DNA from: a virus
Length of the DNA: 58,441 nt
Direction: 5' to 3' (one strand)
Virus record (IMG/VR): IMGVR_UViG_3300017917_002605
Coordinates: 110,471-168,911 of that record
The notes beneath the pieces were generated by a model that had not been told where the DNA came from, searched no databases, and saw only the letters and a list, made by a program, of their open reading frames with translations. The translations under genes were made by a program, and so were the position numbers. This document shows positions 43,017 through 52,640 of the stretch, one piece after another (the first letter of the stretch is position 1; each line of letters opens with the position of its first letter).

Positions 43017-43023
43017 TTCAACT

Positions 43024-43980
43024 ATGGCTATACCTACCACAAGAGCACAATTTAAAGACTACTGCCTACGAAAGTTAGGTCATCCTGTATTGGAAATTAA
43101 CGTGGATGATGACCAAGTTGAAGACCGTATTGATGAGGCACTAGCATTCTTCCACGATTACCATTGGGATGGTGTGGAAAAGATTTTTATGAAACACCAA
43201 ATCACACAGACGGATATTGACCGTGGTTGGATTTGGGTTCCAGACCCAGTGATGTTTGTCACTGGTGTTTTCCCATTTGACGAATCGAACTCCTCTATTA
43301 ACATGTTCGATTTACGATATCAGTTAAGACTGCATGATTTGTATGACTTTACTTCTGTATCTTATGTGTCATATGAAATCACTATGCAACACTTAACAAC
43401 ATTGAATTTGTTGTTCTCAGGTAAACCACAATTCAGATTCAACAAGCACAATAATAAGTTGATGCTTGACATTGACTGGACACGTGACCTTCGTCCTGGC
43501 CAGTATGTTGTGGTTGAATGTTATCGTAAGATGGCACCAGATACCAAGGCACTATCTGGCACTTTTAATCTAGTCTCAGGTAACACAACTGTTCTTGGTA
43601 CAAACACAAGAATGGACCAAGAATTTGTTGAAGGTGATTATATTGTAATGAGTACAGGTGAATCATTGCGTGTCAATAAGATTAAATCACCAACAGAAAT
43701 GACCGTGACTTATGCACCAAACACATCAGACGCTGCTGCAACCGGTGAAATCGCTGGTTCAACGGACGTTTGGAATGACCGTTTTCTAAAAGCATTTGCC
43801 ACTGCTAAAATCAAACAACAGTGGGGCACCAACATGAAAAAGTTTGGTGGCATTCAATTGCCTGGTGGCGTCACACTAAACGGCAAAGAAATTTACGATG
43901 AAGCGGTTGAAGAAATTGAGAAGTTGGAAGAAATGATGTTCAACTACAACTCTCTGCCATCCGAAATTTTTGTTGGATAA
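43024..43980 (+). CDS. 13: Neck protein gp13
   Basis: 318 aa (T4 gp13 is 309). Family hallmarks are FKDYCLRKLGHPVLEINVDD, DQVEDRIDEALAFFHDYHWD and the later DIDWTRDLRPGQYVVVECYR. gp13 and gp14 complete the head and provide the tail-docking neck. A beta insertion occurs at about 180-245. Three bases separate it from gp14. Confidence 0.9.
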   Translation: MAIPTTRAQFKDYCLRKLGHPVLEINVDDDQVEDRIDEALAFFHDYHWDGVEKIFMKHQITQTDIDRGWIWVPDPVMFVTGVFPFDESNSSINMFDLRYQLRLHDLYDFTSVSYVSYEITMQHLTTLNLLFSGKPQFRFNKHNNKLMLDIDWTRDLRPGQYVVVECYRKMAPDTKALSGTFNLVSGNTTVLGTNTRMDQEFVEGDYIVMSTGESLRVNKIKSPTEMTVTYAPNTSDAAATGEIAGSTDVWNDRFLKAFATAKIKQQWGTNMKKFGGIQLPGGVTLNGKEIYDEAVEEIEKLEEMMFNYNSLPSEIFVG

Positions 43981-43983
43981 TAG

Positions 43984-44916
43984 ATGCCTACAAATTTTTA
44001 TTTCAATAACTTTCCATTAGGTCAAGTTACACAAGAACAATTACTTGTTGAAGACCTTGTTATTGAAGCCATGCAAATTCATGGTATGGATGTGTATTAT
44101 CTTCCTCGAGCAACACGTGATGAAGTTGATATGCTTTATGGTGAAGATACCTTAAAGGTTTACAATAAAGCATATCATATTGAAATGTACTTGGAAAACG
44201 TGACAGGTATGGACGGTGAACAAGACTTCATTTCTAAATTTGGTTTAGAAATTCGTGATGAAGTCACTATGTTAATGTCTCGCCGCAGATTTAAATATGT
44301 GACAAAAGGAACAAATATTATTAGACCAAACGAAGGTGATTTGGTTTATATCCCTTTGTTACAAAACTTTTTTGAGATTACATTTGTAGAACATGAAAAC
44401 AATCAAGCGATGTTCTATACACTTGGACGTGGCCGTGGCGGAAACGTTTATGTGTATGCAATGCGTATGAAACAGTTTGTTTTCTCTGAAGAAATTATTC
44501 AAACTGGTATTAGTGAAATTGATGACCAAATTCGTGACTCTTACCAGAGAACTCGTATTGTGTTGACTGATGCTGGTGCTCAAGGTATATACGAACAAGA
44601 TGAAATAGTTTTCCAATCCACAGACGGAACTTTGGCAAACGCTTCTGCTTCCGCAGTTGTCTATTCTGTAACTCCTACTGGTGTTATGGATGTTATTCGT
44701 TTAAGTGGAGAATGGAAAACTGGAAATATCGCAATCGGCAATACAACCAATGCACGTTGGGCAGTTGTTTCTATACCTGATGGTATTAACAATGAATCTC
44801 CAACCAGCCCATTTGATAACAATGTATTTGAAGATATTGTCGATAACACAAGAATTGAAACAGAATCAGATGCAATTTTGGATTGGTCTGAACGCAACCC
44901 ATTTGGTGAAGCATAA
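43984..44916 (+). CDS. 14: Neck protein gp14
   Basis: 310 aa (T4 gp14 is 256). Recognised by EDLVIEAMQIHGMDVYYLPR, EMYLENVTGMDGEQDFISKF and GLEIRDEVTMLMSRRRF. The C-terminal third (FQSTDGTLANASASAVVYSV) is a beta insertion relative to T4. It overlaps gp15 by one base (TAATG). Confidence 0.9.
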   Translation: MPTNFYFNNFPLGQVTQEQLLVEDLVIEAMQIHGMDVYYLPRATRDEVDMLYGEDTLKVYNKAYHIEMYLENVTGMDGEQDFISKFGLEIRDEVTMLMSRRRFKYVTKGTNIIRPNEGDLVYIPLLQNFFEITFVEHENNQAMFYTLGRGRGGNVYVYAMRMKQFVFSEEIIQTGISEIDDQIRDSYQRTRIVLTDAGAQGIYEQDEIVFQSTDGTLANASASAVVYSVTPTGVMDVIRLSGEWKTGNIAIGNTTNARWAVVSIPDGINNESPTSPFDNNVFEDIVDNTRIETESDAILDWSERNPFGEA

Positions 44917-45917
44917 TGTTAGGTAATAAACATTTTTACAATAGAACAATCAGAAAGATTGTGGTTGCTTTTGGTACTTTGTTCAATGACTTGTACTTGG
45001 TTCGTTACACAAAATCTGGTGACGAAAGAGAAAAAATTAAGGTACCATTAAATTATGGACCAAAAGAAAAGTATATCACCAGAATTACATCTGACCCAAC
45101 ATTAACAAAATCTGTTGCGGTCACTGTACCAAGGATGTCTTTTGAGTTGACCAGCATTTCATATGATGCTTCACGTAAACAACAAAGTACACTACAAAAC
45201 TTTGCCGCAGGTACTGGTGGTGCAATTAATAAACAATACGCCCCTATACCGTACAATTACGAATTTACATTATCAATCTATGTGAGAAACACAGAAGACG
45301 GTACACAAATACTGGAACAGATTCTTCCTTTCTTTACTCCAGATTTCACCGTGTCTGTAAACTTCATTCGTGAAATGGGTAAACCTTATGATTTACCTAT
45401 CATGTTGAATGACGTTTCAACAGAGATTGATTATGAAGGCGATATGTTAAATACCCGCCTTATCATTTGGACTTTAACTTTTACTGCCAAGTCGTTTATT
45501 TTCCCTGCTGTCAGAACTGCCAACACAGGTATTATCGAGACTGCCAATACAAATATGCATATCGACCTTTCTACACCTACAGTGCAGAAAGTTGGTTTGA
45601 ATACAGCAAATGGTTCTGGTTATCTAATGCCTGGTGAAGTGTTGCGTGTGGCTGACAAAGGTATTGTTGGCACGGTTGACTATTTCAGCAGACAATCACC
45701 AACATCAACATTGGTGGCAACAGACTTAAATAGATTGTTATCTATTGGTGATGTGGTTCGTGGAGACAACAGTAGAGCTTATTATCCTGTGTCTTCATTA
45801 GACCAAAATGCCATGAAAGTTGTGATTGTCAAGGTTGAGCCAGACCCAAACACAGCAGGACCTGATGATGAATTTGGTTTTGCGGAAACAATTACAGAAT
45901 TTCCCGATACATTATGA
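44916..45917 (+). CDS. 15: Tail sheath stabilizer/terminator gp15
   Basis: 333 aa (T4 gp15 is 272). Diagnostic segments: HFYNRTIRKIVVAFGTLFND, KVPLNYGPKEKYITRI and VPRMSFELTSISYDASRKQQ. gp15 forms the ring that ends the sheath and joins tail to neck. The C-terminal extension after about residue 235 contains an SH3-like stretch. Overlaps gp16 by four bases (ATGA). Confidence 0.9.
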   Translation: MLGNKHFYNRTIRKIVVAFGTLFNDLYLVRYTKSGDEREKIKVPLNYGPKEKYITRITSDPTLTKSVAVTVPRMSFELTSISYDASRKQQSTLQNFAAGTGGAINKQYAPIPYNYEFTLSIYVRNTEDGTQILEQILPFFTPDFTVSVNFIREMGKPYDLPIMLNDVSTEIDYEGDMLNTRLIIWTLTFTAKSFIFPAVRTANTGIIETANTNMHIDLSTPTVQKVGLNTANGSGYLMPGEVLRVADKGIVGTVDYFSRQSPTSTLVATDLNRLLSIGDVVRGDNSRAYYPVSSLDQNAMKVVIVKVEPDPNTAGPDDEFGFAETITEFPDTL

Positions 45918-46324
45918 AAAAGATGGAAGAAAAATTAGCAGATATTTTTGACGTTGAACCTATTGTACAAAAACCAGAGGTTCAAACTGAAGTTCTGCCA
46001 GCAGTTATTGAAGAAACTGTAAATAACGATACCGAAACAGATTTTGAGTTTGCTCGTAATAATATGAAAGAACTCATTAGAAAAGGTAATCAAGCAGTAG
46101 ATAACATTCTTGAAGTGGCAAAAGCCACCGACCACCCAAGAGCTTTTGAAGTTGTTGCCACACTGATTAATTCTGTTGCTTCAATGAATAAAGATTTGAT
46201 GGATATTCGAAAGAAAAAACAAGACCTTACTGGTGAAAAGAAAACTCAACAGATTAACGTAGATAAGGCGGTGTTTGTTGGTTCCACTACAGACCTAATT
46301 CGACAAATCAAGGAAAATAAATAA
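45914..46324 (+). CDS. 16: Small terminase subunit gp16
   Basis: 136 aa (T4 gp16 is 164). The core ARNNMKELIRKGNQAVDNIL, EVAKATDHPRAFEVV and NKDLMDIRKKKQDL matches the T4 TerS helical oligomerisation region. The N-terminal 40 residues are acidic. TerS forms the ring that recognises DNA and regulates gp17. The large subunit follows only after an intervening Dps-like gene. Confidence 0.88.
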   Translation: MKKMEEKLADIFDVEPIVQKPEVQTEVLPAVIEETVNNDTETDFEFARNNMKELIRKGNQAVDNILEVAKATDHPRAFEVVATLINSVASMNKDLMDIRKKKQDLTGEKKTQQINVDKAVFVGSTTDLIRQIKENK

Positions 46325-46328
46325 AATT

Positions 46329-46763
46329 ATGGAAACCTTAATCCAACAACTTAAAGTAATTCTTGGTACAAATTTTCATTTCTACCAAAAAACACAGTGC
46401 TTTCATTGGAATATAGAAGGCGCAGACTTTGTACAATATCACGAATATCTTGGTGATTTGTATGGTGCCGTTTATGCAAACCACGACACTATTGCCGAAA
46501 AGATTAGAATGTTAAAAGCTTACGCTCCAACAGGCATGAATCGTTTAATAGAACTTTCTGATATTGAGGACGTAGATAACATTCCTGATGCTCGCACTAT
46601 GTTCTCTATTTTAGAACGTGATAATGACCGTCTAATTTTCCACATTCGTGCAGGTATTGTTGCGGCCGATAATGCTAATGAACCTGCAATTTCAAACTAC
46701 TTACAAGATTTGTTAGACCAACATGCAAAACACGGTTGGTTCCTAAGAAGCATCAACAAGTAA
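46329..46763 (+). CDS. dps: Dps-like ferritin (DNA protection / iron oxidation)
   Basis: 144 aa, an all-helical ferritin-like protein. The Dps signature is clear: H26-W-N (FHWNIEG), H38 (YHEYLGDLY), D53 and E57 (DTIAEKIRML). The spacing H-12-H-15-D-4-E equals that of the E. coli Dps ferroxidase ligands (H51, H63, D78, E82). The C-terminal helix (LLDQHAKHGWFL) is typical. The N-terminus lacks the basic tail that E. coli Dps uses for DNA binding. Likely forms a dodecamer that oxidises Fe(II) with peroxide. It sits in the same direction between TerS and TerL, with a late-like AATAAATA (46316-46323) five bases upstream. Confidence 0.88.
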   Translation: METLIQQLKVILGTNFHFYQKTQCFHWNIEGADFVQYHEYLGDLYGAVYANHDTIAEKIRMLKAYAPTGMNRLIELSDIEDVDNIPDARTMFSILERDNDRLIFHIRAGIVAADNANEPAISNYLQDLLDQHAKHGWFLRSINK

Positions 46764-46769
46764 TTATTA

Positions 46770-48404
46770 ATGAGTAGTGATGGATATCTTGGTAATTCTA
46801 GTTTAAAAAGGGTAGGAGAGGTAATCTCCTACACCGAAGAACAGGCAATTGAACTTGCAAAATGTATTGATGACCCTGTTTACTTTATCAAGAATTACGT
46901 AAAGATTGTTAACGTGGATAGGGGTCTTGTCCCCTTTGAGATGTGGCCATTCCAAGAGGATATGGTTAACACGTTTCATCAAAATCGTTTCTCAATCGCA
47001 AAGATGCCCCGACAGGTTGGTAAAACTACCACTGCTGCGGGTTATATGCTTTGGTGCGCTCTGTTCCAAGAGAACTACAACATTGCCATTTTGGCCAACA
47101 AAGGTTCTTTGGCACGTGAAATTCTTGGACGTATTCAGTATGCATATGAATACCTGCCAAAGTGGTTGCAACAAGGCATCGTTACCTGGAACAAAGGTAA
47201 CATTGAACTAGAAAACGGTTCAAAGATTAATGCATACGCAACATCTGCCGCTGGTGTTCGTGGTGGTTCTTACAACCTAATTTTCCTTGACGAATTCGCA
47301 TTCGTGCCTAAGAACATGGCCGATGAATTCTTCACATCTACTTACCCTGTTATCTCCTCAGGTAAGACAACCAAAGTTATTATTGTTTCAACTCCTTTTG
47401 GTCTAAACCACTTCTATAAGATGTGGGTTGATGCAACCGAAGGCCGTTCACTGTACAAACCCTGTGAAGTTCACTGGTCAATGGTACCAGGTCGTGATGA
47501 AAAGTGGAAAGAAGAAACGATTCGTAACACCAGTGAAGAACAGTTTAGACAAGAATTTGAAACTGAATTCATTGGTTCTTCTGCAACTCTCATTTCTGGT
47601 TCTAAACTAAGAAGTCTTGCTTTTAGAAACCCATTGTCCTCAAATGAAGGTTTTGATATATATGAGGAACCACAAAAAGGACACTTCTACGTACTAAACG
47701 TTGACTGTGCCGAAGGTGTGTTAAAAGATTACTCAGCAATCTCGGTAGTTGATGTTACTGAGATTCCGTATAAACTGGTTGCAAAATTCAGAAAAAACGA
47801 CCTGCCTCTATTACTATTTCCTAACTTTATCTTCCAGATAGGTATGAAATACAACGAGGCATTTGTATTGGTTGAAACCAATAACATAGGACAACAGGTA
47901 GCAGACATTCTACACTATGACCTAGAATATGAAAACATCTTTAAATTGGAACATCATTCAATTAAAGGTCAACATATTTCATCAGGTTTCAAACGTTCAA
48001 TTTCCTTAGGTTTAAAAACTACGATATCAGTAAAGAAAATAGGTTGTGCCAACCTTAAAACTTTGATTGAAAATGATAAGTTACTGATACCGGATTTCGA
48101 TACTATTGCCGAACTGAATACTTTTGTGAGGGTTAAAAACTCTTATGAAGCCGAAGAAGGTAATAATGATGACTTGGTGATGACCCTTGTTATGTTTGCA
48201 TGGTTGACGGCACAGACGTTCTTTAAAGAGAACTCAAATACCGATATTAGAGAGAGATTGGTTCAGGAACAAAAAGATTTGTTTGATGAAAACCTGCTTC
48301 CTTTCGGTTTATATGATGATGGAACGAAAGAAGAAGTAACTGTGGAAGATGGAGATGCATGGTCTTCTTCCAATTTTAATGGTTATTTCCCATCAACTTT
48401 CTAA
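46770..48404 (+). CDS. 17: Large terminase subunit gp17
   Basis: 544 aa (T4 gp17 is 610). ATPase: Walker A at residues 79-87 (MPRQVGKTT), Walker B and catalytic Glu at D174-E175 (LIFLDEF), coupling motif near 205 (IIVSTPFG). The C-terminal RNase H-like nuclease starts at D312 (NVDCAEG), with later acidic residues in GNNDDLVM. It packages DNA into the prohead through the portal and cuts concatemers. Six bases separate it from the Dps-like gene. Confidence 0.95.
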   Translation: MSSDGYLGNSSLKRVGEVISYTEEQAIELAKCIDDPVYFIKNYVKIVNVDRGLVPFEMWPFQEDMVNTFHQNRFSIAKMPRQVGKTTTAAGYMLWCALFQENYNIAILANKGSLAREILGRIQYAYEYLPKWLQQGIVTWNKGNIELENGSKINAYATSAAGVRGGSYNLIFLDEFAFVPKNMADEFFTSTYPVISSGKTTKVIIVSTPFGLNHFYKMWVDATEGRSLYKPCEVHWSMVPGRDEKWKEETIRNTSEEQFRQEFETEFIGSSATLISGSKLRSLAFRNPLSSNEGFDIYEEPQKGHFYVLNVDCAEGVLKDYSAISVVDVTEIPYKLVAKFRKNDLPLLLFPNFIFQIGMKYNEAFVLVETNNIGQQVADILHYDLEYENIFKLEHHSIKGQHISSGFKRSISLGLKTTISVKKIGCANLKTLIENDKLLIPDFDTIAELNTFVRVKNSYEAEEGNNDDLVMTLVMFAWLTAQTFFKENSNTDIRERLVQEQKDLFDENLLPFGLYDDGTKEEVTVEDGDAWSSSNFNGYFPSTF

Positions 48405-48407
48405 TTT

Positions 48408-48415
48408 ACTAAATA
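48408..48415 (+). promoter_or_regulatory. Late-promoter-like box ACTAAATA before gp18
   Basis: ACTAAATA lies 41 bases before the gp18 ATG, leaving room for a leader with a strong AAAGGAGA (48443-48450). The same variant occurs before the gp67-like gene and gp22. Confidence 0.5.
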
Positions 48416-48456
48416 AAACATAAGATTTGACCCCTATAAACTAAAGGAGAAATCAA

Positions 48457-50358
48457 ATGGGATTTCAATTATCACCAGGTGTAGTCACATCAGAAATTGA
48501 TTTGACCACCATTATTCCTGCGGTAGCTACCTCTATTGGTGCTGTTGCTGGTAAGTTTGGTTGGGGACCTGTAAACGTTGTTACTTCTATTTCTGACGAA
48601 GTACGTTTGGTAGACCGTTTCGGTAAACCAGATGCAAGTAACTATGAATACTGGTTCTCTGCTGCAAACTTTCTAGCTTATGCAAACAATCTACGTGTAG
48701 TTCGTGCCGCAAACACAACATCCACACTAAACGCTACAGCAAATGGTAACGGCGTTCTTATTGAGAGCGAAGACGATTACGAAGCAAACCACTCCAGCGG
48801 TGTTACAACTTATGGTGTTGCTGCTGCTCGTTGGCCAGGTGCAATCGGTAACTCTTTAAAAGTTTCCATCTGCCCTAACGGTGCCGCTTTCGCATCTAAT
48901 CTAACCACACAATCTACCTCTGTTGTTGCAAACGCAGCAAACGTTGGTGCAACTACTGTTGATTTGTCTGCTGATACATCTGCATACTTGGTTGCTGGCG
49001 ATTATGTTTCTTTTGACGCTGGTACAACTTATATTAAAGTTGCCACTGTTAATACTGGTAACGTTGTTCTTTCTTCTGCTCTTACTGCTAACGTTGCAGC
49101 TAACACTTCTATCCTACGTAAGTGGGAATATGCAAACGAATTCACTGCTGCACCAAGCACTTCTGATTACGTTGCAAATCTAGGTGGCGCTGACGATGAA
49201 CTACACGTAATCGTTATTGACGAAGACGGTTTATTCACTGGTACTCCAGGTACAATCGTTGAAAAATATGAATTTGCTTCTAAGGCATCTGATGCTAAAG
49301 ACGCACAAGGCAATACCTCTTACTACAAGAACCAACTTGAACAAAAGTCCAAGTATGTTTGGTGGTTGTCTCACCCAACTGGTGCAACCAACTGGGGTAC
49401 TTCTGCTGCTGGTAAGACTTTCACCGCTGTTAACAAGGTAACTACTGTTTCTCTTGCTGGTGGTGCTGAAGGTGATATCGGTCAACAAGAATTGATTGCC
49501 GCTTACGACAAGTTTGCTAACGCTGACACAGTAGATATTTCTCTATTGATTGCTGGTCCAGCTACCGCAACTATTGTTAACTATCTAATCGATAACATTG
49601 CTCTAGTACGTAAAGATTGCGTAGTGTTCGCATCTCCTCCAAAGGCAGCTGTTGTTGATAACGTAGGCAATGAAGTTACAGATTCTGTTGCTTTCCGTGA
49701 TTCTCTAACATCTTCTTCTTACTCTGTTCTAGATAGCAACTGGAAATACCAGTATGACAAGTATGCTGACGTATATCGTTGGGTACCTTGCAACGCTGAT
49801 ATCGCTGGTCTATGCGCTCGTACAGATGCTGAACGTGACCCATGGTTCTCTCCGGGTGGTCTAAACCGTGGTATTCTAAAGAACGTTGTTCGTCTAGCTT
49901 ACAATCCAGTTAAGTCTGAACGTGATGACTTGTATGTTAAAGGTATCAACCCTGTTGTATCCTTCGCTGGTGAAGGCACAGTTCTATTTGGTGACAAGAC
50001 TATGCAGGCTAAACCTTCTGCATTCGACCGTATCAACGTTCGCCGTCTGTTCATCGTTCTAGAGAAAGCAATTGCTCGTGCTGCTCGTTACTCTCTATTC
50101 GAATTTAACGATGCATTTACCCGTGCTCAGTTTGTCTCCATTGTTGAACCGTTCCTACGTGATATTCAAGGTCGCCGTGGTATTACTGATTTCCGTGTTG
50201 TCTGTGATGAGACTAACAACACCGGTGAGGTAATAGATAGCAACCGCTTCGTGGGCGACATTTACATTAAACCTGCTCGTTCTATTAACTTCATTCAGTT
50301 GAACTTCGTTGCTGTTCGCACCGGCGTAAGTTTTGATGAAGTCGTAGGCAAGTTCTAA
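48457..50358 (+). CDS. 18: Tail sheath protein gp18
   Basis: 633 aa (T4 gp18 is 659). N-terminus QLSPGVVTSEIDLTTIIPAV and C-terminus RSINFIQLNFVAVRTGVSFD are classic sheath sequences, and DPWFSPGGLNRG is the central signature. The sheath contracts to drive the tube through the cell wall. Strong ribosome binding site and codon choice (AAC, TTC, CGT, GCT) point to high expression, similar to gp23. Confidence 0.95.
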   Translation: MGFQLSPGVVTSEIDLTTIIPAVATSIGAVAGKFGWGPVNVVTSISDEVRLVDRFGKPDASNYEYWFSAANFLAYANNLRVVRAANTTSTLNATANGNGVLIESEDDYEANHSSGVTTYGVAAARWPGAIGNSLKVSICPNGAAFASNLTTQSTSVVANAANVGATTVDLSADTSAYLVAGDYVSFDAGTTYIKVATVNTGNVVLSSALTANVAANTSILRKWEYANEFTAAPSTSDYVANLGGADDELHVIVIDEDGLFTGTPGTIVEKYEFASKASDAKDAQGNTSYYKNQLEQKSKYVWWLSHPTGATNWGTSAAGKTFTAVNKVTTVSLAGGAEGDIGQQELIAAYDKFANADTVDISLLIAGPATATIVNYLIDNIALVRKDCVVFASPPKAAVVDNVGNEVTDSVAFRDSLTSSSYSVLDSNWKYQYDKYADVYRWVPCNADIAGLCARTDAERDPWFSPGGLNRGILKNVVRLAYNPVKSERDDLYVKGINPVVSFAGEGTVLFGDKTMQAKPSAFDRINVRRLFIVLEKAIARAARYSLFEFNDAFTRAQFVSIVEPFLRDIQGRRGITDFRVVCDETNNTGEVIDSNRFVGDIYIKPARSINFIQLNFVAVRTGVSFDEVVGKF

Positions 50359-50364
50359 TAAATA
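50357..50364 (+). promoter_or_regulatory. Late promoter box AATAAATA before gp19
   Basis: AATAAATA overlaps the gp18 stop and ends 17 bases before the gp19 ATG, with TAGGAG (50370-50375) in between. This spacing allows a short leader with ribosome binding site. Confidence 0.55.
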
Positions 50365-50381
50365 GAAAATAGGAGAACAAA

Positions 50382-50927
50382 ATGGCCTTTACAGTAAATG
50401 AATTTCGCTCACAGATGACAGGGGACGGTGCCCGTCCTAACCTGTTTGAAGTGTCTATGCCATTCCCTGGATTCTCAGCTCCAGGAAATGCACAAAGCAA
50501 ACTTACCTTCATGTGTAAGACCGCACAGTTGCCAGGTGCAACTATCGGTGTTGTACCTGTACAATACTTCGGTCGTGAATTGAAGTTTGCTGGTAACCGT
50601 ACCTTCCAAGACTGGACAATCACCATCATTAACGATGAAGATTTCTCAGTACGTAACGCTTTCGAGCGTTGGATGGTCGGTATTAATTCCCACGTTGCAA
50701 ACGTTCGTAACCCAGCAGCATTGACTCCTGGTAGTTACGTAACTGATGCTACAGTAAGACAATACGGTAAAACCGGTAACGTAATTAAATCTTACAAGTT
50801 CGTTGGTTTATTCCCTACTGACATTGCACCAATCGATGTTGACTGGGGTTCTAACGATACTATTGAAGAATTTACCGTTACATTGTCCTACCAGTGGTGG
50901 GAAGACGCTACAAATAACGTGGTATAA
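50382..50927 (+). CDS. 19: Tail tube protein gp19
   Basis: 181 aa (T4 gp19 is 163). Tube signatures: RPNLFEVSMPFPGFS, CKTAQLPGATIGVVPV, YFGRELKFAGNRTF and NAFERWMVGINSH. It polymerises into the inner tube. The hairpin at 50934-50953 follows, so gp18-gp19 may form their own transcript. Confidence 0.93.
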   Translation: MAFTVNEFRSQMTGDGARPNLFEVSMPFPGFSAPGNAQSKLTFMCKTAQLPGATIGVVPVQYFGRELKFAGNRTFQDWTITIINDEDFSVRNAFERWMVGINSHVANVRNPAALTPGSYVTDATVRQYGKTGNVIKSYKFVGLFPTDIAPIDVDWGSNDTIEEFTVTLSYQWWEDATNNVV

Positions 50928-50933
50928 GTATAG

Positions 50934-50953
50934 AGGGGAGAGTAATCTCCCCT
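50934..50953 (+). terminator. Possible terminator or attenuator after gp19
   Basis: Stem AGGGGAGA / TCTCCCCT with GTAA loop, eight base pairs. Only a short T run follows (TTTATAAC), so it may be a weak terminator or a 3'-end stabiliser for the gp18-gp19 message. Confidence 0.6.
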
Positions 50954-50981
50954 TTATAACTTTTCAATTTAGGATGGATTG

Positions 50982-52631
50982 ATGGCGATAAAACTTTTCG
51001 GCTTTACTTTAGGTAAACAAGATATTGTTCAGGTACAATCACCTGAGCAACCTTCTTTCACGTTACCAACAGAAGCCCTTGATGATGGTGCAGTCACCAT
51101 CACGCAAAATGCCCATTACGGAACATACGTAGATTTAGAAGGCTCAGTTCGCAATGAACTAGAGCTTATTACTCGTTACCGTGAAATGGCGAATCACCCT
51201 GAGTGTGAGAATGCTATTACAGAAATTGTTGATGAAGCAATCACACATGATGATGACGGTACAGTTGTCGATATCGTATTAGACAAACTGAAACAACCCG
51301 ATACAATTAAAAAGAAAATCAAAGAAGAATATGATAACATTCTTCGCATGATGAATTTTAACAACCTTGCTGATGATATCTTCAAGCGTTGGTACATTGA
51401 CGGCAGAATTTACTATCATGTTGTTGTCAATGAGAAGAATCCCAAAGAGGGCATTCAAGAATTACGTTACGTTGACCCAAGAAAAATCCGTAAAGTCCGT
51501 GAAATCAAAAAGGACAGAGACCCAAAAACTGGTGCGGATATTATCAAGTCTATCGCTGAATATTACATGTACAGCGACCGTGGTCAAACAACACAAGGTT
51601 ATACGGCGTCAGTTAATTCTGGTTTAAGAATTGCACCAGAAGCCATTATTAACGTTAACTCAGGTTTAATGGATGCAAAGAATACCTTTGTTATCTCTTA
51701 CCTGCATAAAGCAATCAAACCCCTTAATCAGTTACGTATGATTGAGGACGCTATTGTTATCTATCGACTATCACGTGCTCCTGAACGCCGTATATTCTAT
51801 ATTGACGTAGGTAACTTGCCTAAAGGTAAGGCAGAACAATATCTGCGTGACATTATGATTAAGTATCGTAACAAGATGGTTTACGATGCCAATACTGGTG
51901 AACTGCGTGATGACCGTAAACACATGTCTATGTTGGAAGACTTCTGGTTGCCTCGTCGTGAAGGTGGTAAAGGTACAGAAATCACAACGTTGCCTGCTGG
52001 TCAGAACCTAGGTGAACTGGAAGACGTTAAGTATTTCCAAAAGAAACTGTATCAATCTTTGTCTGTTCCATATTCACGTTTGGAACCACAAGGAGGCGGC
52101 CTGGTTGGTCTAGGTAGAACAACTGAGGTCACACGTGATGAACTTAAATTTGATAAGTTTATCAATCGAATCCGTAATAAATTCTCTCAAGTATTCGACC
52201 ATGCACTGAAGATTCAATTGGTTCTCAAGGGTATTTGTACCCAAGAAGAATGGGAAGAATTCCGTGAATTTATCTATTACGACTTCAAGAAAGACAACAA
52301 TTTTGCCGAATTGAAACAAACAGAGTTGTTGATGAATAGATTACAGACCGTTGCTCAAGTTGACCCATTTGTTGGTCGTTACTTCTCACAAGAGTGGGTA
52401 AAACGCAACGTGTTAAAACTGACCGATGAAGAAATTGAACAAATGGACGAACAAATTGAAAAAGAAGGTCCAGTTGTTCCTGTTGGTCAAGAACCACCCC
52501 CACAACCAGAAGCTGATGCTGAACAATATCCTCCAGAAGATAACGTATCTGATGAAGAAGGTTCTGAGACACAAACTCCAGAACTTGATGCCGAGGTAAA
52601 TAAATACAGCACACTACTAAATAAAAAATAA
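50982..52631 (+). CDS. 20: Portal protein gp20
   Basis: 549 aa (T4 gp20 is 524). The ATG at 50982 follows AGGA by seven bases; a TTG one codon upstream is less likely. Portal hallmarks: ELITRYREMANHPECENAIT, YVDPRKIRKVREIKK, SRAPERRIFYIDVGNLPKGK and MLEDFWLPRREGGKGTEI. It forms the dodecameric gate at the head vertex. The C-terminus is acidic and Pro-rich. Confidence 0.95.
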   Translation: MAIKLFGFTLGKQDIVQVQSPEQPSFTLPTEALDDGAVTITQNAHYGTYVDLEGSVRNELELITRYREMANHPECENAITEIVDEAITHDDDGTVVDIVLDKLKQPDTIKKKIKEEYDNILRMMNFNNLADDIFKRWYIDGRIYYHVVVNEKNPKEGIQELRYVDPRKIRKVREIKKDRDPKTGADIIKSIAEYYMYSDRGQTTQGYTASVNSGLRIAPEAIINVNSGLMDAKNTFVISYLHKAIKPLNQLRMIEDAIVIYRLSRAPERRIFYIDVGNLPKGKAEQYLRDIMIKYRNKMVYDANTGELRDDRKHMSMLEDFWLPRREGGKGTEITTLPAGQNLGELEDVKYFQKKLYQSLSVPYSRLEPQGGGLVGLGRTTEVTRDELKFDKFINRIRNKFSQVFDHALKIQLVLKGICTQEEWEEFREFIYYDFKKDNNFAELKQTELLMNRLQTVAQVDPFVGRYFSQEWVKRNVLKLTDEEIEQMDEQIEKEGPVVPVGQEPPPQPEADAEQYPPEDNVSDEEGSETQTPELDAEVNKYSTLLNKK

Positions 52632-52640
52632 GGAGTTATT

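Noticed and set aside
46812-46832. Hairpin GTAGGAGA/TCTCCTAC near the start of gp17
   Set aside because: It lies within conserved coding sequence and has no T run, so it was not called a terminator; a regulatory role cannot be excluded.
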